Shown here one piece after another: positions 39,564 to 51,204 of a stretch of DNA of 64,000 bases (positions are counted from its first letter, which is position 1; each line of letters starts with the position of its first letter). Made by a program: the position numbers and the translations under genes. The DNA is taken from assembly GCA_022539475.1 (NCBI GenBank), contig VCMS01000112.1:225316-289315 (forward strand), in the 5' to 3' direction. The notes beneath the pieces were generated by a model. It saw nothing but the letters and a program-made list of their open reading frames with translations. It had not been told where the DNA came from and searched no databases. The DNA is from Gracilaria domingensis. Taxonomy: Eukaryota > Rhodophyta > Florideophyceae > Gracilariales > Gracilariaceae.

Positions 39564-41306
39564 CTAACGTTGTTCCCGTTGGCGCTCGAGGTCCACAGCA
39601 TATCGCCATCTATCTATGCTCAACACGCTCTCTCCATGCGTCCGCGCGCAACATCGGGCTACGCTCAACCACTTTTGTAGAGTTTCTTGACCATCTTTGG
39701 CCTCACCTCGTCGTCTCGCCTCCACGTAAACCTTCTCCACATCTTGGGTTGCTTCAGTGGATATATCAAACTCGCCATCTTCAGCAAACAGCGCCATTGC
39801 TAGTCGCAACTTTCTTAATAAATCTGAAGAATAAGTCTTCCATCCTTGGAGCTCGAGTCCGCTGTCAGGTTTCACCCTGACTATGACATCGGCCGAAACA
39901 ACAGATTTGCCTCCTTTGGATACCAAAACGGAACAGCAATCAATCCCAACTTCAGATTCATAGTACACAAAATCAATCGGCATACTGCATCGCTGCGACA
40001 CGGAAGTTAAAGCTCTAATATTCTTCACTCCTCGTTCCGCCAATTGACCGTTGGTCATTTTGCTCTCGTTGACAATTAGACAAGTTCCACTAGGCATCTG
40101 AAGTGCACCGGCTTTCAGTCTATTCATATCGTAATCCTTCCTTGGGAAGACCTCTGTTGCGTTCAAGGAAGATATGTTGATGTCAATATCAACCACACTA
40201 GGGCACAAATTCCTTATAGCTGCACCAATCTCTTGACTCTTTTCGTACGAAGAATCATTTGGTAGTACCAGATTGACCGAAAGCTTGCCAAGAACACTAC
40301 CACCGTTTGTACGTATTGGTCTCGACAAAAGGCACATGAGCAAATATTCTGCAGCGAGAGTATCATTGTAGAGAACAGATGCGAAATAGCGCACGAGCAT
40401 TTCTCGAAGACCACCTGCCAGACTCTTCGCTTCTTTCTTCGCTTCCATGATTCCATTCGTACCCAGTGCCTTGGTTAGAGGATTAAGTTCCCATGGTTGC
40501 ATTTCCCTCCACTGCACTGCGTGAAGGCGTTTGACGTTACGAGGGTTACGGGCAAGAACTTCGGTTTGCAGTGGATCACTCTGATCCATACTATCATTCA
40601 TCGCGAATTCCAAACCATCGTGAAGCACGCCAACCACTTGTACCATCGTGTTTATCTTTAGGTCTCGGGCTTTATTCGCGTCGTACAGTTTGGCCACGAT
40701 TGCAGTTGCACCGGTCTGATTATGTACCGGCAGGTTGAGACCCATAGATGGAATTGAAACAGACCCAGATGCGCCGTCAGTACACTGCCGCTTGGAGGTT
40801 GCCTGCGCCTCTAAAGTTGAACACGCGGAGACAGACGGTTTGGTACAACTCTCTTGGTGTGGCTCATCAGACATCTGTGCATCCGATTCTCGAGGCCGCT
40901 TCTGGCCTCCGGTCTCTTTGGGAACTTGACGCGCTGAAAGTGAGCGAAAAGGGTCCGGCTTCGTCCATCTTGTCTGACCTGGGAGCGAAACAAGGTACAC
41001 CGGAAGTCTTTCACACAATTCGGCGGCGGGATGGTTGGATGCAGCGGCATTCTCTACAAGCAAACCAGAGTGTCCGTCGGGTGAGGATGTGACGAACAAT
41101 TCAGAATCCCAGATATCTTGAACCATGGCATCGAAACGTACCCATGTTCCTATCTTTGCACGTGGATCATCCACATATGGGATGTACTCCAGCGGAGGTG
41201 GTACAAGAGTTGACAGCACGTTTTCGAGCTGGGCACCAGGCTGCTTGATAAGGGCATGCGCGCTGTCTACAGGGTCCTTTGTGAAGTTGGTATTTATGCC
41301 GACCAT
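39564..41306 (-). CDS. MCMBP: MCM-binding protein (MCMBP/ETG1)
   Basis: A 580-aa protein from the ATG at 41306, close to the usual MCMBP length of about 600. The N-terminus has the family features (IPYVDDPRAKIGTWVRFDAM, VQDIWDSELFV), then a variable Ser-rich acidic region, a TGATAIVAKLYD segment, DLKINTMVQVVGVL, and a C-terminal AAA-like fold typical of the family (LSVNLVLP, a LKAGALQMPSGTCLIVNES motif, IDFVYYESEVGI). In animals and plants MCMBP binds MCM3-7 subunits, chaperones newly made MCM and helps unload it late in S phase. Here it is transcribed divergently from MCM3, its likely partner. Confidence 0.9.
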   Translation of the reverse strand: MVGINTNFTKDPVDSAHALIKQPGAQLENVLSTLVPPPLEYIPYVDDPRAKIGTWVRFDAMVQDIWDSELFVTSSPDGHSGLLVENAAASNHPAAELCERLPVYLVSLPGQTRWTKPDPFRSLSARQVPKETGGQKRPRESDAQMSDEPHQESCTKPSVSACSTLEAQATSKRQCTDGASGSVSIPSMGLNLPVHNQTGATAIVAKLYDANKARDLKINTMVQVVGVLHDGLEFAMNDSMDQSDPLQTEVLARNPRNVKRLHAVQWREMQPWELNPLTKALGTNGIMEAKKEAKSLAGGLREMLVRYFASVLYNDTLAAEYLLMCLLSRPIRTNGGSVLGKLSVNLVLPNDSSYEKSQEIGAAIRNLCPSVVDIDINISSLNATEVFPRKDYDMNRLKAGALQMPSGTCLIVNESKMTNGQLAERGVKNIRALTSVSQRCSMPIDFVYYESEVGIDCCSVLVSKGGKSVVSADVIVRVKPDSGLELQGWKTYSSDLLRKLRLAMALFAEDGEFDISTEATQDVEKVYVEARRRGEAKDGQETLQKWLSVARCCARTHGESVLSIDRWRYAVDLERQREQR

Positions 41307-41960
41307 TGCAGAGCAGTTTGATTTAGAACTGTGGAGTTCGACTGTTCTTAACGACCTGGAAAAGAGTAGTGGAGTTCACGGCGCTTGCAGAAGAAGCCTT
41401 TGCCGACAGGGATGAGCAGTGAGTAGAGGTGGCGAATAGAGAACAGGCAGATGACCACTTTGAACTCCCTGAACTCCTTTAAGTTCAACCTTCGTAACTT
41501 TTGACAGCGGTAAACGGCTTCAAAGTTCGAACCCGATGTGATTGAGACTCACGGTAACGGGTCCATTGCAGCAATGACGACAACGAACCCCGCCTTCTAC
41601 ATTGGGCCATGGGCTGCGGTGTTACCCACAAATTGGCGGGAATAACTCTTTCTTGAGGCCTTTCGAGAGGTCCGTGTCCACGTGGCATCCCATAACTGGT
41701 CTAACTCTCCTCATGTGGATGCTGTCCTTATCGGTCTGCGAAATTTGGCGGGAAAAGTTCGTCTTATGGCTAATACTGCAGCTCTCTTGGGACAAGGTCT
41801 CCCGCCTTTCGAAGTAGTGATATCAACTCCATTGGAAACATCACCCGAACATTATCACCCCAGCCGCTAACTTCATATATGCTCTGCTTCTTATCTTCGT
41901 TACAGTTCATCCGGTTATTCCAAGCTTTCCTTTCCCTTGCGCACCATACAGACCCGCGTC
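41307..41960. promoter_or_regulatory. Bidirectional MCMBP-MCM3 promoter with E2F sites
   Basis: 654 bp between divergent ATGs. TTTGGCGGGAAAA at 41744-41756 is a canonical E2F site (TTTSGCGGGAAA). ATTGGCGGGAA at 41632-41642 is a near match in the same orientation. MCM genes are classic E2F targets in plants and animals; regulation here is inferred from sequence. Confidence 0.7.
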
Positions 41961-44615
41961 ATGGCTACTGGAATTGATCCAACGACTCCTGTCGGCAATC
42001 GACAAGCCGAGCTCATGCGACGCTTCACTGATTTTCTTGACGCAGATAACCAGCATGGAATTCTCGCTAATCGTATCAAGGAAATGGTTACCCCACCAGA
42101 TCAGGCGACGCTCACAGCCGACGAAATGCCGAAACGTCTCGTGGTCTCTATTGATGACTTGCGAGACTTTGACCCAGAGCTCACTGCTCAGCTTCTTGTT
42201 AGACCCGTAGAATTCCTCCCTGTTTTCGAACGGGCAATGCAAGATCTTATTACCGGCATTCGTCAGGAGCTAACGTTGGACAAACGTAAGTTAGCAGAGT
42301 ATCGCATTGGACTCCAGGGTTCTTTTGGTTCGCGAAGAGTGTCTCCAAGAGGTCTTAAGGCCAATCTCGTCGGAGGCGTTGTGAACGTGGAGGGAATTGT
42401 TACCCGGGCTTCTGTTGTCCGTCCCAGACTTGTCCTGTCCGTGCACTACTGCCCAATTACAAAAAAGTTCCATGAGAAAACTTATCGCGACAATGCGAGT
42501 GTGAGCTCTCTGGCTGTATTCACTCAAAACTCTGGGATGCCTGGAAGTTCTTACCCAACGAAGGATGAGGAAGGAAATCCCTTGGAGACAGAGTTCGGAA
42601 AGTGTTGGTATAGAGATTCTCAGAGAATTACCATTCAGGAATTGCCTGAGACGAGTCCTCCTGGCCAGCTACCGAGGAGCGTTGATGTTCTCATCGAGGG
42701 AGACTTGTGTGATATATGCAAGCCTGGTGACCGAGTCAGCATTTCTGGTATATTCCGCGCCGTAGGTGGTGCAGTAGCGGCAGGTTCCAGTGGCCTGTTT
42801 TCAACGTTTGTAGTGGCAAACCATATCACTCTTTTGTCCGGGGCGGAAGGAAGAGTCACGGTCGATGCTTCGATCAATGAAGGCGACATCATGAACTTCC
42901 GTGACTATGCCAAAAAGGGCAATGTTCTCAACAGGATGTCGAAGTCTATAGCCCCAAGTATTTGCGGCCACGATTATATCAAGAAGGCATTGCTTTTGCT
43001 CTTGATTGGTGGCAAGGAACGAAACTTGGAAAACGGTACTCATCTGCGTGGGGACCTAAACATTCTCATGGTTGGTGACCCCTCAACTGCGAAATCTCAG
43101 TTGCTTCGCTTCATTATGAATACTGCACCTCTTGCTGTGTCAACAACGGGGCGGGGTTCATCTGGAGTTGGTCTAACAGCTGCCGTCACCAGTGACAAAG
43201 ACACAGGTGACCGCCATCTTGAAGCTGGAGCTATGGTGCTGGCAGATCGTGGGGTTGTATGTATTGATGAGTTCGACAAAATGTCAGACGAAGATCGTGT
43301 GGCCATCCATGAAGTTATGGAACAGCAAACCGTAACCATAGCAAAAGCTGGTATCCATGCAAGCTTGAACGCAAGATGTTCAGTTGTAGCCGCTGCCAAC
43401 CCAGTCTATGGCTCATATGACAAGACTCGCATGCCGAATGAGAACATTGCCCTTCCTGACTCATTACTCTCTCGTTTTGATCTCCTTTTCATTGTCCTTG
43501 ATGTCACGGACAAGGAAAGGGATCGTCAGATTGCCGACCATGTCCTTCGGGGCCATCGCTTCAGAAGGACAACCGAGACTTTAGATGACGCTACCGATGG
43601 ACCCGTTCGAGGACGCAATACCGGTGCAAACTTGGCGGATCACAGCTCTGAACCTGCTCCCGTTTATGAATCTGCTGCTTCTGCCTTATATGCCCCTTCA
43701 AGTGGGTCTGGAAGAAGACGATCGAGAAGACAGGCTAACAAGAGCGAGAACAGAATTCTGTCATCTAAGTTCCTCAAGCTCTACATCAGCTACGTCAAGC
43801 ATCGAATGAATCCTGTGCTAACGGAGGATGCTGCAGAGTTGATTGCAAAAATGTATCAATCACTTCGGCAAGATGAGTATTCAAAGACCCAGCATATTAC
43901 TGCACGTAGCCTTGAGACACTAATCCGATTGGCAACAGCACATGCTAAGTTGCGCCTCGAAAAACAAAAGGTGGGTACAGAAGATGTTAGAGCGGCTGCC
44001 GAAGTGTTACGCTTTGCTCTGTTTAATCAAGCTGAACCTGACAAATCGGAACGAGTGTTCCGTCGGAGTCAACGATCGAGGCGTTCGAAGCGAAACAAAG
44101 GCCAGAATGAAGACAGTGACGACTCTGACAGCAGTGACTCGGATGATGGCGACGGGGACGATGGAGAAGAGCTTGCGATTAATGGACAGAGCACAAGTGA
44201 AAATCCGGAGACCGGAGAAACAAACCCCGAAGAGGACGAAGATGAAATCACACCAGCTCCTAGCAGTCGTCGAAACTCACGACGTAGTCGCCATAGTGGA
44301 GCGGCAAATGGCGGTTCCAGCAAAAGAGCCTCTGCGACAGGTTCAAGCCTCCCTGAATCAGCTCAGGCAGAAGGGGGTTCGCAAATCGATGAAGAGGGTG
44401 CCAACGAAGCAACTGATGATGTAGGTCGAGTTAAAATTGGCTTGAACAAATTGCGAGGGCGTGATAGTACTGTGAAGCTACCTTCGTTGATTAGTTTGCT
44501 GACATCTGGTGAGCATGGAGCCCCGATGACAGAGGAGGCTGTGCGCCAAGCATTGGATAAGCTTCAGGAACGAGATGTAGTAGTCATTGCCGATGAATCG
44601 ATCTTCATTGTGTAG
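41961..44615 (+). CDS. MCM3: DNA replication licensing factor MCM3
   Basis: The ATG at 41961 gives 884 aa in one exon. The N-terminal OB-fold domain (GLQGSFGSRRVSPRGLKANL, NVEGIVTRASVVRPRLV) is of MCM3 type. The AAA+ core has Walker A GDPSTAKSQLL (from residue 372), Walker B VVCIDEFDKM (about 431-440), sensor NARCSVVAAANP and the arginine finger LSRFDLLF (near 502). The motif VSTTGRGSSGVGLTAAVT identifies MCM3 among MCM2-7. An acidic/Ser-rich linker (about 717-800) precedes a C-terminal winged helix. MCM3 forms the MCM2-7 helicase loaded at origins. It is head-to-head with MCMBP. Confidence 0.97.
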   Translation: MATGIDPTTPVGNRQAELMRRFTDFLDADNQHGILANRIKEMVTPPDQATLTADEMPKRLVVSIDDLRDFDPELTAQLLVRPVEFLPVFERAMQDLITGIRQELTLDKRKLAEYRIGLQGSFGSRRVSPRGLKANLVGGVVNVEGIVTRASVVRPRLVLSVHYCPITKKFHEKTYRDNASVSSLAVFTQNSGMPGSSYPTKDEEGNPLETEFGKCWYRDSQRITIQELPETSPPGQLPRSVDVLIEGDLCDICKPGDRVSISGIFRAVGGAVAAGSSGLFSTFVVANHITLLSGAEGRVTVDASINEGDIMNFRDYAKKGNVLNRMSKSIAPSICGHDYIKKALLLLLIGGKERNLENGTHLRGDLNILMVGDPSTAKSQLLRFIMNTAPLAVSTTGRGSSGVGLTAAVTSDKDTGDRHLEAGAMVLADRGVVCIDEFDKMSDEDRVAIHEVMEQQTVTIAKAGIHASLNARCSVVAAANPVYGSYDKTRMPNENIALPDSLLSRFDLLFIVLDVTDKERDRQIADHVLRGHRFRRTTETLDDATDGPVRGRNTGANLADHSSEPAPVYESAASALYAPSSGSGRRRSRRQANKSENRILSSKFLKLYISYVKHRMNPVLTEDAAELIAKMYQSLRQDEYSKTQHITARSLETLIRLATAHAKLRLEKQKVGTEDVRAAAEVLRFALFNQAEPDKSERVFRRSQRSRRSKRNKGQNEDSDDSDSSDSDDGDGDDGEELAINGQSTSENPETGETNPEEDEDEITPAPSSRRNSRRSRHSGAANGGSSKRASATGSSLPESAQAEGGSQIDEEGANEATDDVGRVKIGLNKLRGRDSTVKLPSLISLLTSGEHGAPMTEEAVRQALDKLQERDVVVIADESIFIV

Positions 44616-45708
44616 CTCTGTCATTAAAGAATTGACTGGGAATCAAAAAGGGGTATTTTGCACCTCCTGTGCATGGGTAGGATTCGTTTGCTGAGTGAGG
44701 ACCACTTTAACGCTTTCAGATTTCCATACTGAATGTAAAGTGCGAGTGCATGTTCTTGATACTTGTTATGTTTAGAACGCGCATATCATTCAAGATGCTT
44801 GATGGTCTAGATTCACGTTCCGCCAGGTAAACAGTCTCTTTCATGAGCCTGTACACAAAGAGCCCACATGCCTTCCACAAGACCGTTCTTTTGCGGTAAC
44901 TTCTGATGGCTTCGAAGGACAGTAGTAATAAATAGATTCAATCTTGTTGCAGGAAGTTAAGCTTTGCTTCTTATTCACCTCCTGACCGGTGTTTTTCTCG
45001 ATCTCTCCTTTAATGCAGATGAAACGAAGTGACAACGAGTTGTGTTTCCGTACCACGTTTATATCGGAGTCTCTGGAGTGCATTCGTCATTCTTTCCGAT
45101 TCTGTGTCCATATGAGTCTTGTCTTATTTCTGCATGGTCGAAAATATCCGGGGGTCCTCTTTATTCTCCATGTTCTGGTGAAGAAGGTAAGAAGCATATA
45201 TTTTAAATTCAGAAGGGGCTACGGAGTTCGTATACATCCTCAACGTGTTCAAAATTCTTCAAGGGATGCCAAAAGTAGCACGCCGTGGGTTTGGATATTT
45301 AAAATCGAAAGCTCAAAATGGTTCCAGAGGTACGTACGGTGCTGCGAAGTCCGTTCAGGCTTGAAGCTAACTCTCTTCCCAAAATTATTACAATACGACG
45401 TTATCAGCGAGGAGGGACGATAGATGCTCTGTACCTCCAAGTTGTTTCTCAAACATGAACCGTTATGCACAACCCTCTCCTCTTGTGTTCTTATAGTGCT
45501 TCAAAATCGATTCACATTCTGTTACATCTTGGCCGTCCGTCGTACTTGTCACCATTGCATTGCGTACATCTGTTTTACTTTTCCCTTCCACTCTTCAAAC
45601 CCGCCAACATTTCCTTCAGATGTGCACTACTCCCGGGACTTCCGTCGCTAATGATTTAGAAACCCGCCCGAAATTGTACCAATCTTGTGCCTGACAACTC
45701 ACTTTCGT
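44616..45708. other. Intergenic between MCM3 and the bZIP-RGG gene
   Basis: About 1.1 kb, AT-richer, with short frames on both strands but nothing recognisable. T-rich stretches near 45540-45600 may be part of a promoter. Confidence 0.55.
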
Positions 45709-48452
45709 ATGTCTTCCCCACTGAGTACGAAATGTTTTCGACGACTCGGACAGGTGAAACTCTCCCGGACGCTTGAGAGCAAAAATTGCATTAACTCTAG
45801 GGTAAGAGCTCTCAAGAGAGGCCTTCTTTACGATGAACTTCAGTATCATAACTTGCGCGTTTGTAGGGTATATAAAGCGCGACTTGCTCGGCAATCCTCA
45901 CATGTTCGCCGCATCCATCAGTCGACGAAGAAGCTTCAGCGGCAGAAAGATAAGAAAGAGATAGGACAACTCGGCCTTTCACTCATTTCTCAAGTTCAAC
46001 CAATTGCAAAAGGCAGAATGAAAGGCTTCCTTGAGAACGACCTCGCCGAGGAGTACGAGCGCCTGCGACATGCTATTGGGCAGCCGGAGTACGATTCGTT
46101 TCCTCCCAGTACCCACCAACCCATAACGGAAGAGGAGTTGCTGCAGGTGGCCCAACCTCTCACTCTTGGAGATGAGCACCAGGGCGAAGCAAACTACGAC
46201 GCCCTCGAGGAAAGAAACCGCGCCGAGGAGAACGAAGACCGTGGCGGACGAGGAAACGGGGATGAAGAAGAACCGGAGATGGTCACGGAGGAGGAAGAGG
46301 CCGTAGGTAATACAAGAGGCGGTACGACTCGTTCTGGTTTGAAAGAGGCAGTGAAAGAAGGTGGATGCTCTTCCCCCAATGACGGTGGCGATGCGAATGG
46401 TGGCGAAGAAGTCGAAGATGTGGACGTCTCCCCTCAGTCCCCCCCTTCCGCCGATGAAGAGGCTGACAAAGCCGATGATAACCATTCAGGCAGCCAAGAC
46501 GAGTTTGATTGGCTTATTCAGGGAGGTGAGGGAACGAAGGCGGAAGAAACAGAAGTGAGCACGCAACGCGAGATCGCCGCTCACGGAAGTGGCAAGGACG
46601 ATGGGAAAGGCTTTCTCATTCAGCCCCAACATCCCCTTACGCATCAGCAAAGCTCGCCACGGTTCGTCAGGAGGTATGAAGTGGAAGAGAAGCTAGCGGT
46701 ACAGGTGGACCTGGAAGGCAACTTAACTTCTGCCACCAGGAGGGAATTGGAATTTCGCCAAGCAAGCGAAGCGGAGGTTGGGGAAGTCCAGGAGGTTAAT
46801 AATCTTGGACCTCTGCCTGAGTTTCCGAGTGCACTGGATGAGAAGATGACCGTGGGCACTGTGAGATTCCCCCACTATACATCGCAGTGTCCCGCGGCAG
46901 CTCTGAATGATGTCGTTGGAAACGTATTGGAAGCAACATCATCGAGCTTGTGCGAAGGACAGGCACCGTTCGAGGTCGACGACTTCTTCATCTCTTCGCC
47001 TCAAAAGCCGGCCAGGAATCCTCTCTCATTCCCCGCAAGTTTGCCGCTAGCTGCTCCCGCAAGACCTTTGCCGCAACGCCCAGGACCTCCCCCTTCACCA
47101 CTACGCCCGACACCCCCACAACCAGGCTCGGTTCCTCCTCCGGTCCAGCCCTCGCGGGTTATCCCATGTGGCCCTGCCCCCTCCGCCGTACAGCCTCCCG
47201 TGGCTATGAATCCGAGTGCACTTGTGACACCCTGCACTCAGCGACGAGAAACTCCCATCAAGGGAGAATCGAAGCCCGGAAGCGAGAAGGCCCTCGGAGT
47301 CCAAAAACCTCCGATGAAGGGTATTGCCTCGAGAAACAGGGCCGGGAAGGCATGCCACCGTATCGCCCAAAGGATGTCAGAAGTTGGTGCTGGAAAGCCG
47401 GTGTTCACGCAGAATGGTGGCCGCGTTCGAATCGTCAAGATGCCGCGACCCACGGTTCCGAACTTCCAACCACTTCGGCCCCCGCGCTACCCAACCCCAC
47501 TTCCCTCGGTCAGACAGCCCGCTCCAGTACCCTCAGCCCCACCCCATGATCTGGAAGACCTTCAACGAGATCTATGCATGAGGACGAGGCAGCCGGGCAC
47601 AGCTTCAAGCCACGAAGACCTGCTCAAGCTTTTGGACGCCTTCACGAATCTGCCGCCTCGACAGCCGAACAGCAATGGAATGTTCAGGGCGACGGCACCT
47701 GGCTTCGTTGGAAATCGAGTCCCTGCAGTTCCGAACTCGGCCATTCCCGCAAGCGACAACGCAAACACGGCGATGCGTGTGGATGGAGGCCCAGGATGTA
47801 ACCAAGTGGCCCAAGGACCAGCTGCAGAGGCCGTGGCTGCTAGCCCTGGGGTGCAATCACCCACGGGACGCAGATCCGTGAAGAGGAAGGTAAGTTTCTC
47901 AAGCGCTGACCGTCGTTTTCGATTGCTTTTTCTATGGTCTGATTAGATGTCTGACTCCTTGTTTTCTCTTCCTTCTTTCGTGTGTGCGATTTTCTTGGAA
48001 CCCAGCTTGAATTAACAGCTGAGGAACGGCAGGAGAAGAAGCGCATCCGGGCGATGCGAAACAGGCAATCGGCGGAGAAAAGCCGCCGCCGTCGCAAGGT
48101 GTACGCAACGGCTCTGGAGTCGAACGTGCAGACACTGCGTGAGCAGAGCCAAGAATGGCGGTGCAGACACATCGCAGGTCTCAGACGGCTTTCGGAGATG
48201 CAGCGGGATATCAGGGCGATATACGGGGACAACCATAACATTTCCACTCCAGAAATGCACGAGGTGGTGGATATGGTTGGAGATATGGTTAGACGGTGTC
48301 CGTATACCTTCAAAAGGGAGGAGCCCGCGATAGAGCTGCGCAGCACCGGGGAAGACGGGCGCCGTGGGGGTCGTGGAGGAGAAGCGCGAGGAGGACGTGG
48401 GCGAGGAGCGGGTCGAGGTGGTCGGGGCAATCGAGGTGGTCGTGGTGGGTAG
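45709..48452 (+). CDS. bZIP protein with long acidic N-terminus and C-terminal RGG box (spliced)
   Basis: Exons 45709-47889 and 48006-48452 are joined across a 116-nt intron (GTAAGT...CCCAG) in phase 0, giving 875 aa. Without splicing the frame ends soon after the donor, and the bZIP would be lost. Residues 1-120 are basic, 150-300 highly acidic, and 400-700 Pro-rich. The bZIP basic region is encoded by the second exon (RNRQSAEKSRRRRK, N746 to R754, matching N-x7-R), but the following zipper has few leucines. The last 30 residues are a run of RGG/GRG repeats. RGG boxes bind RNA and are methylated on Arg; joined to a bZIP this is unusual. The ATG at 45709 is the first Met of the frame. Confidence 0.8.
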
Positions 48453-49463
48453 AAGCGAGAGGTCGTTCAGCGGGGCAAGAAGTTGTGGAAGGGATGCGCT
48501 CACCCCGCTCCCCGAGTATAACTTGGTTGCAATCCTGCCTGGTGGATGATAGGTAGTGGTGTGGACGGAAATGTTGTGAGTTGGTCTCTTATCTTATCTT
48601 ATCTTATCTTATCTTGTCAGAAGCTAAACGTCTAATTATGAAAATGAGACAATTGATCGAACGCTCTCACCCCTCAAACTTCACAATGACGCGCATTCTG
48701 CTCCTTCGAAAACTTCTCGTGAGGATCTACGTGAGGAAGATCATCTTATAGATTTCGTAACCACAAGTAGAAACTTCCTTGGTCATTCCTTTCGAATAGA
48801 CTGATGAGCTCTCCTGAACATAATGCTGCTAGAGTGTCAAACCAGAAGCTGTCTCGAAATCTGCGAAATGCAGTTGCTCTTAGTTACGACTTTAGAACTT
48901 TGCTGGATCGAACGATATTTCTCCCGTTGACAGCGGACAACTCTTTCACTTCCACCCATAATGTGCCCCGCGTGGATAAGAGACTGCGCTGTCAATCATG
49001 CTCATACCTGACCAGAAAATGGTCTTGCTACCGAAGGTACTGCTGACGGTACCTGAAGGCCCGCTTTCCTGTGTTCATCGCGTTGAGATCCTTGTCTTGT
49101 AGGCCGAGATCAATGACGATGTGCTAAGAGTTCCACGATGGATGATGATGAGGGTGCAGCAAAAGAGTTGTCGTAGCGCTTGTTCTGGAAGTATTGAGGA
49201 TTTGCACTGCTGGCACAAAAAATTAAGGCTCCCTGCTGTTGTAATTGCCCCTGTTGAATTGCAACACAGAACAGACCCGCTGAAAACGAACTGCAAACGC
49301 GTACAACCAGAGGCCGAGCTGCCAAGCACCTCCGTTGGACCCTACTTGCTTATCCCACTTTTCCGTCTTCCCCCAGAAACCCATTCCGTCATCGAAACCG
49401 TCTGCAAAGCTTTCTTCCTTCCCTTGCAGTCCTATTTACAGCTCTTCAGGCCGCGAGTTCACA
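48453..49463. other. Intergenic between bZIP-RGG and BI-1 genes
   Basis: About 1 kb without a supported gene. It contains a CTTAT pentanucleotide repeat (48588-48615) and two GGTAC words near 49037-49050. Confidence 0.55.
48588..48615 (+). repeat. (CTTAT)n microsatellite, about 5.5 units
   Basis: CTTAT repeated five times plus a partial unit, 130 bp after the bZIP-RGG stop codon. Confidence 0.85.
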
Positions 49464-50438
49464 ATGTCTGCTGCGCGTGATTCCATCGACATGGAACCTT
49501 TGCGAGGCGTGCCACGCGGTGCCGCCGACGCGTCTCTGAGTGTCAACAGAGAAGCAAAAGCTGCGCTCTCGGGCGCGAACAAGTCTGGTTTCAGAGAAGA
49601 TTATGCAAACGACTTCGCGTACGGTACCAGTGTGGCGACATGTGAGCCTGTCATTCGCCTCGGCTTTATTCGCAAGGTTTACGGCATTCTGGCGGCTCAG
49701 CTGGCTCTCACCGTCGTGATATGTGCAGCTTTTATGTACATTACTCCGCTACGTTTGTTTGTAATCAAGGCTAATGGTTTTCTTTCCGTCGTTTCCATGA
49801 TAGGTACTTTTGGTACGCTGTTCGCGCTGCTCGCTTTCAAAGACTCGCATCCGACCAATATGCAGCTGTTGGCTGCTTTTACTGCGTTCGAATCGTTCTT
49901 GGTGGGTTCCATTTGCGCCCAATATGAACAATCTGGTCTTGGGGGTTTGGTGCTTGAAGCCCTTGTGATTACATTGGCGGTATTTTCTGGCCTTACATTG
50001 TACGCCTTTGCATCCAAGAAGGACTTCTCGTTCATGGGTGGGGCTTTGTACGCTGCTTTGATGGGCCTCCTGGTCGCGTCCATCGTCAACCTGTTCATCG
50101 GTTTCACCGGTAACAAGAGCCCGTTCTTGGCTATGCTCATTTCATACGGAGGGGCTTTGTTATTCAGTCTTTACATCCTCTATGACAGTACGTTAACTGC
50201 AAACCAAAACGAAGCAAAGGCGAAGCAAAGGCGAGCGTTGTTTTTATTTCCATATACAATGTTTCTAACCCATTTCTCTTATTGTAATGTCGTGCGCGTT
50301 TTTCTGAAATGAACAGCTTCTATGATCATGCATCATCTTGGTCCCGATGACGCCATCATGGGCGCGATTATGCTGTACTTGGATCTGTTGAACCTGTTTT
50401 TGTACATCTTGGCAATCTTATCCCGAAACCGAGACTAG
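49464..50438 (+). CDS. Bax inhibitor-1 / Lifeguard (TMBIM) family protein (spliced)
   Basis: Exons 49464-50187 and 50317-50438 with a 129-nt intron (GTACGT...AACAG), phase 1, giving 281 aa. Splicing restores the family C-terminus LYDTSMIMHHLGPDDAIMGA, which is lost if the intron is read through. The FIRKVYGILAAQLALTV segment before the first helix is typical of the Lifeguard/TMBIM4 branch. Seven hydrophobic segments are visible, the last near LYLDLLNLFLYILAIL. Members sit in ER or Golgi membranes and modulate calcium leak and cell death. The N-terminal 60 residues are soluble and divergent. The ATG at 49464 was chosen as the first Met; the frame before it has no ATG. Confidence 0.92.
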
Positions 50439-51204
50439 GAACATAGCGCGAGCATTGAAGCAAACTGAACACGTAAGGGAGCAGTTTGCGCAGGAGCACG
50501 TGCGAAGCAAAACGGAGTGAAGGAGCCGTCTCGCTGTGGTAGAAGTGTGGTCTAACAGCAATGGAGGAACATGAAAATGCGCTCTTGTGTAGAGTATCTG
50601 TTATAGTTAATTGTGGTTTGACTAAAGCACAGTAAGCGTTGAGGTTGCAGGTTGAATGGTGATAGATTGAACGTAGACAAGCTAACGCATCGCAGTTTGC
50701 TCGAAAGTTGTGGACAAATACGACGCAAGCTGTGTTGGAGTGGTTCAGTTAAGCGCAGCTTTGATGACGACAGATTGCAGTATGATATTGCTCGTCTCTT
50801 TTTAGGTGGTAAATGTTGATATGCATGACGCAGCGCGTCGTTGTTCGCACAAAGTTTGTGCTCTCGCACCGCGGCGGAAATGGAAAATAGAGCTGGAGAT
50901 GGCGCAGCTTGTGTTGCATGTGCGTGTGCGTGTGCGAGTGCGTGTGTGGGGCGGTGGGCAGGTGTGCAGAATGAGCGGTGTACGCGAAAGCAATTGCCAT
51001 ATACACGAGCGAGTAGAGACGGGTAGTGGGGTGCGGACGAATATGGGCGTTCAACCGGGTAGGGTAGCTCGCAACCGAGGCGACGGAAAAACAAAAAAAG
51101 TTGATCAGTTAAAACGCAGGACTCCGTTACGGAGCTGGACACGGAGCGAAAGAGCGAAAACGGGACGGGAGGTGAGTAAAGCAGAGTAATGCAGCTGCGA
51201 CGAG
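50439..51204. other. Convergent intergenic region after the BI-1 gene
   Basis: About 770 bp between convergent genes. A (TGTGCG)n-like run near 50920-50950 (GTGTGCGTGTGCGAGTGCGT) is the only notable feature. Frames on both strands lack content. Confidence 0.55.
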
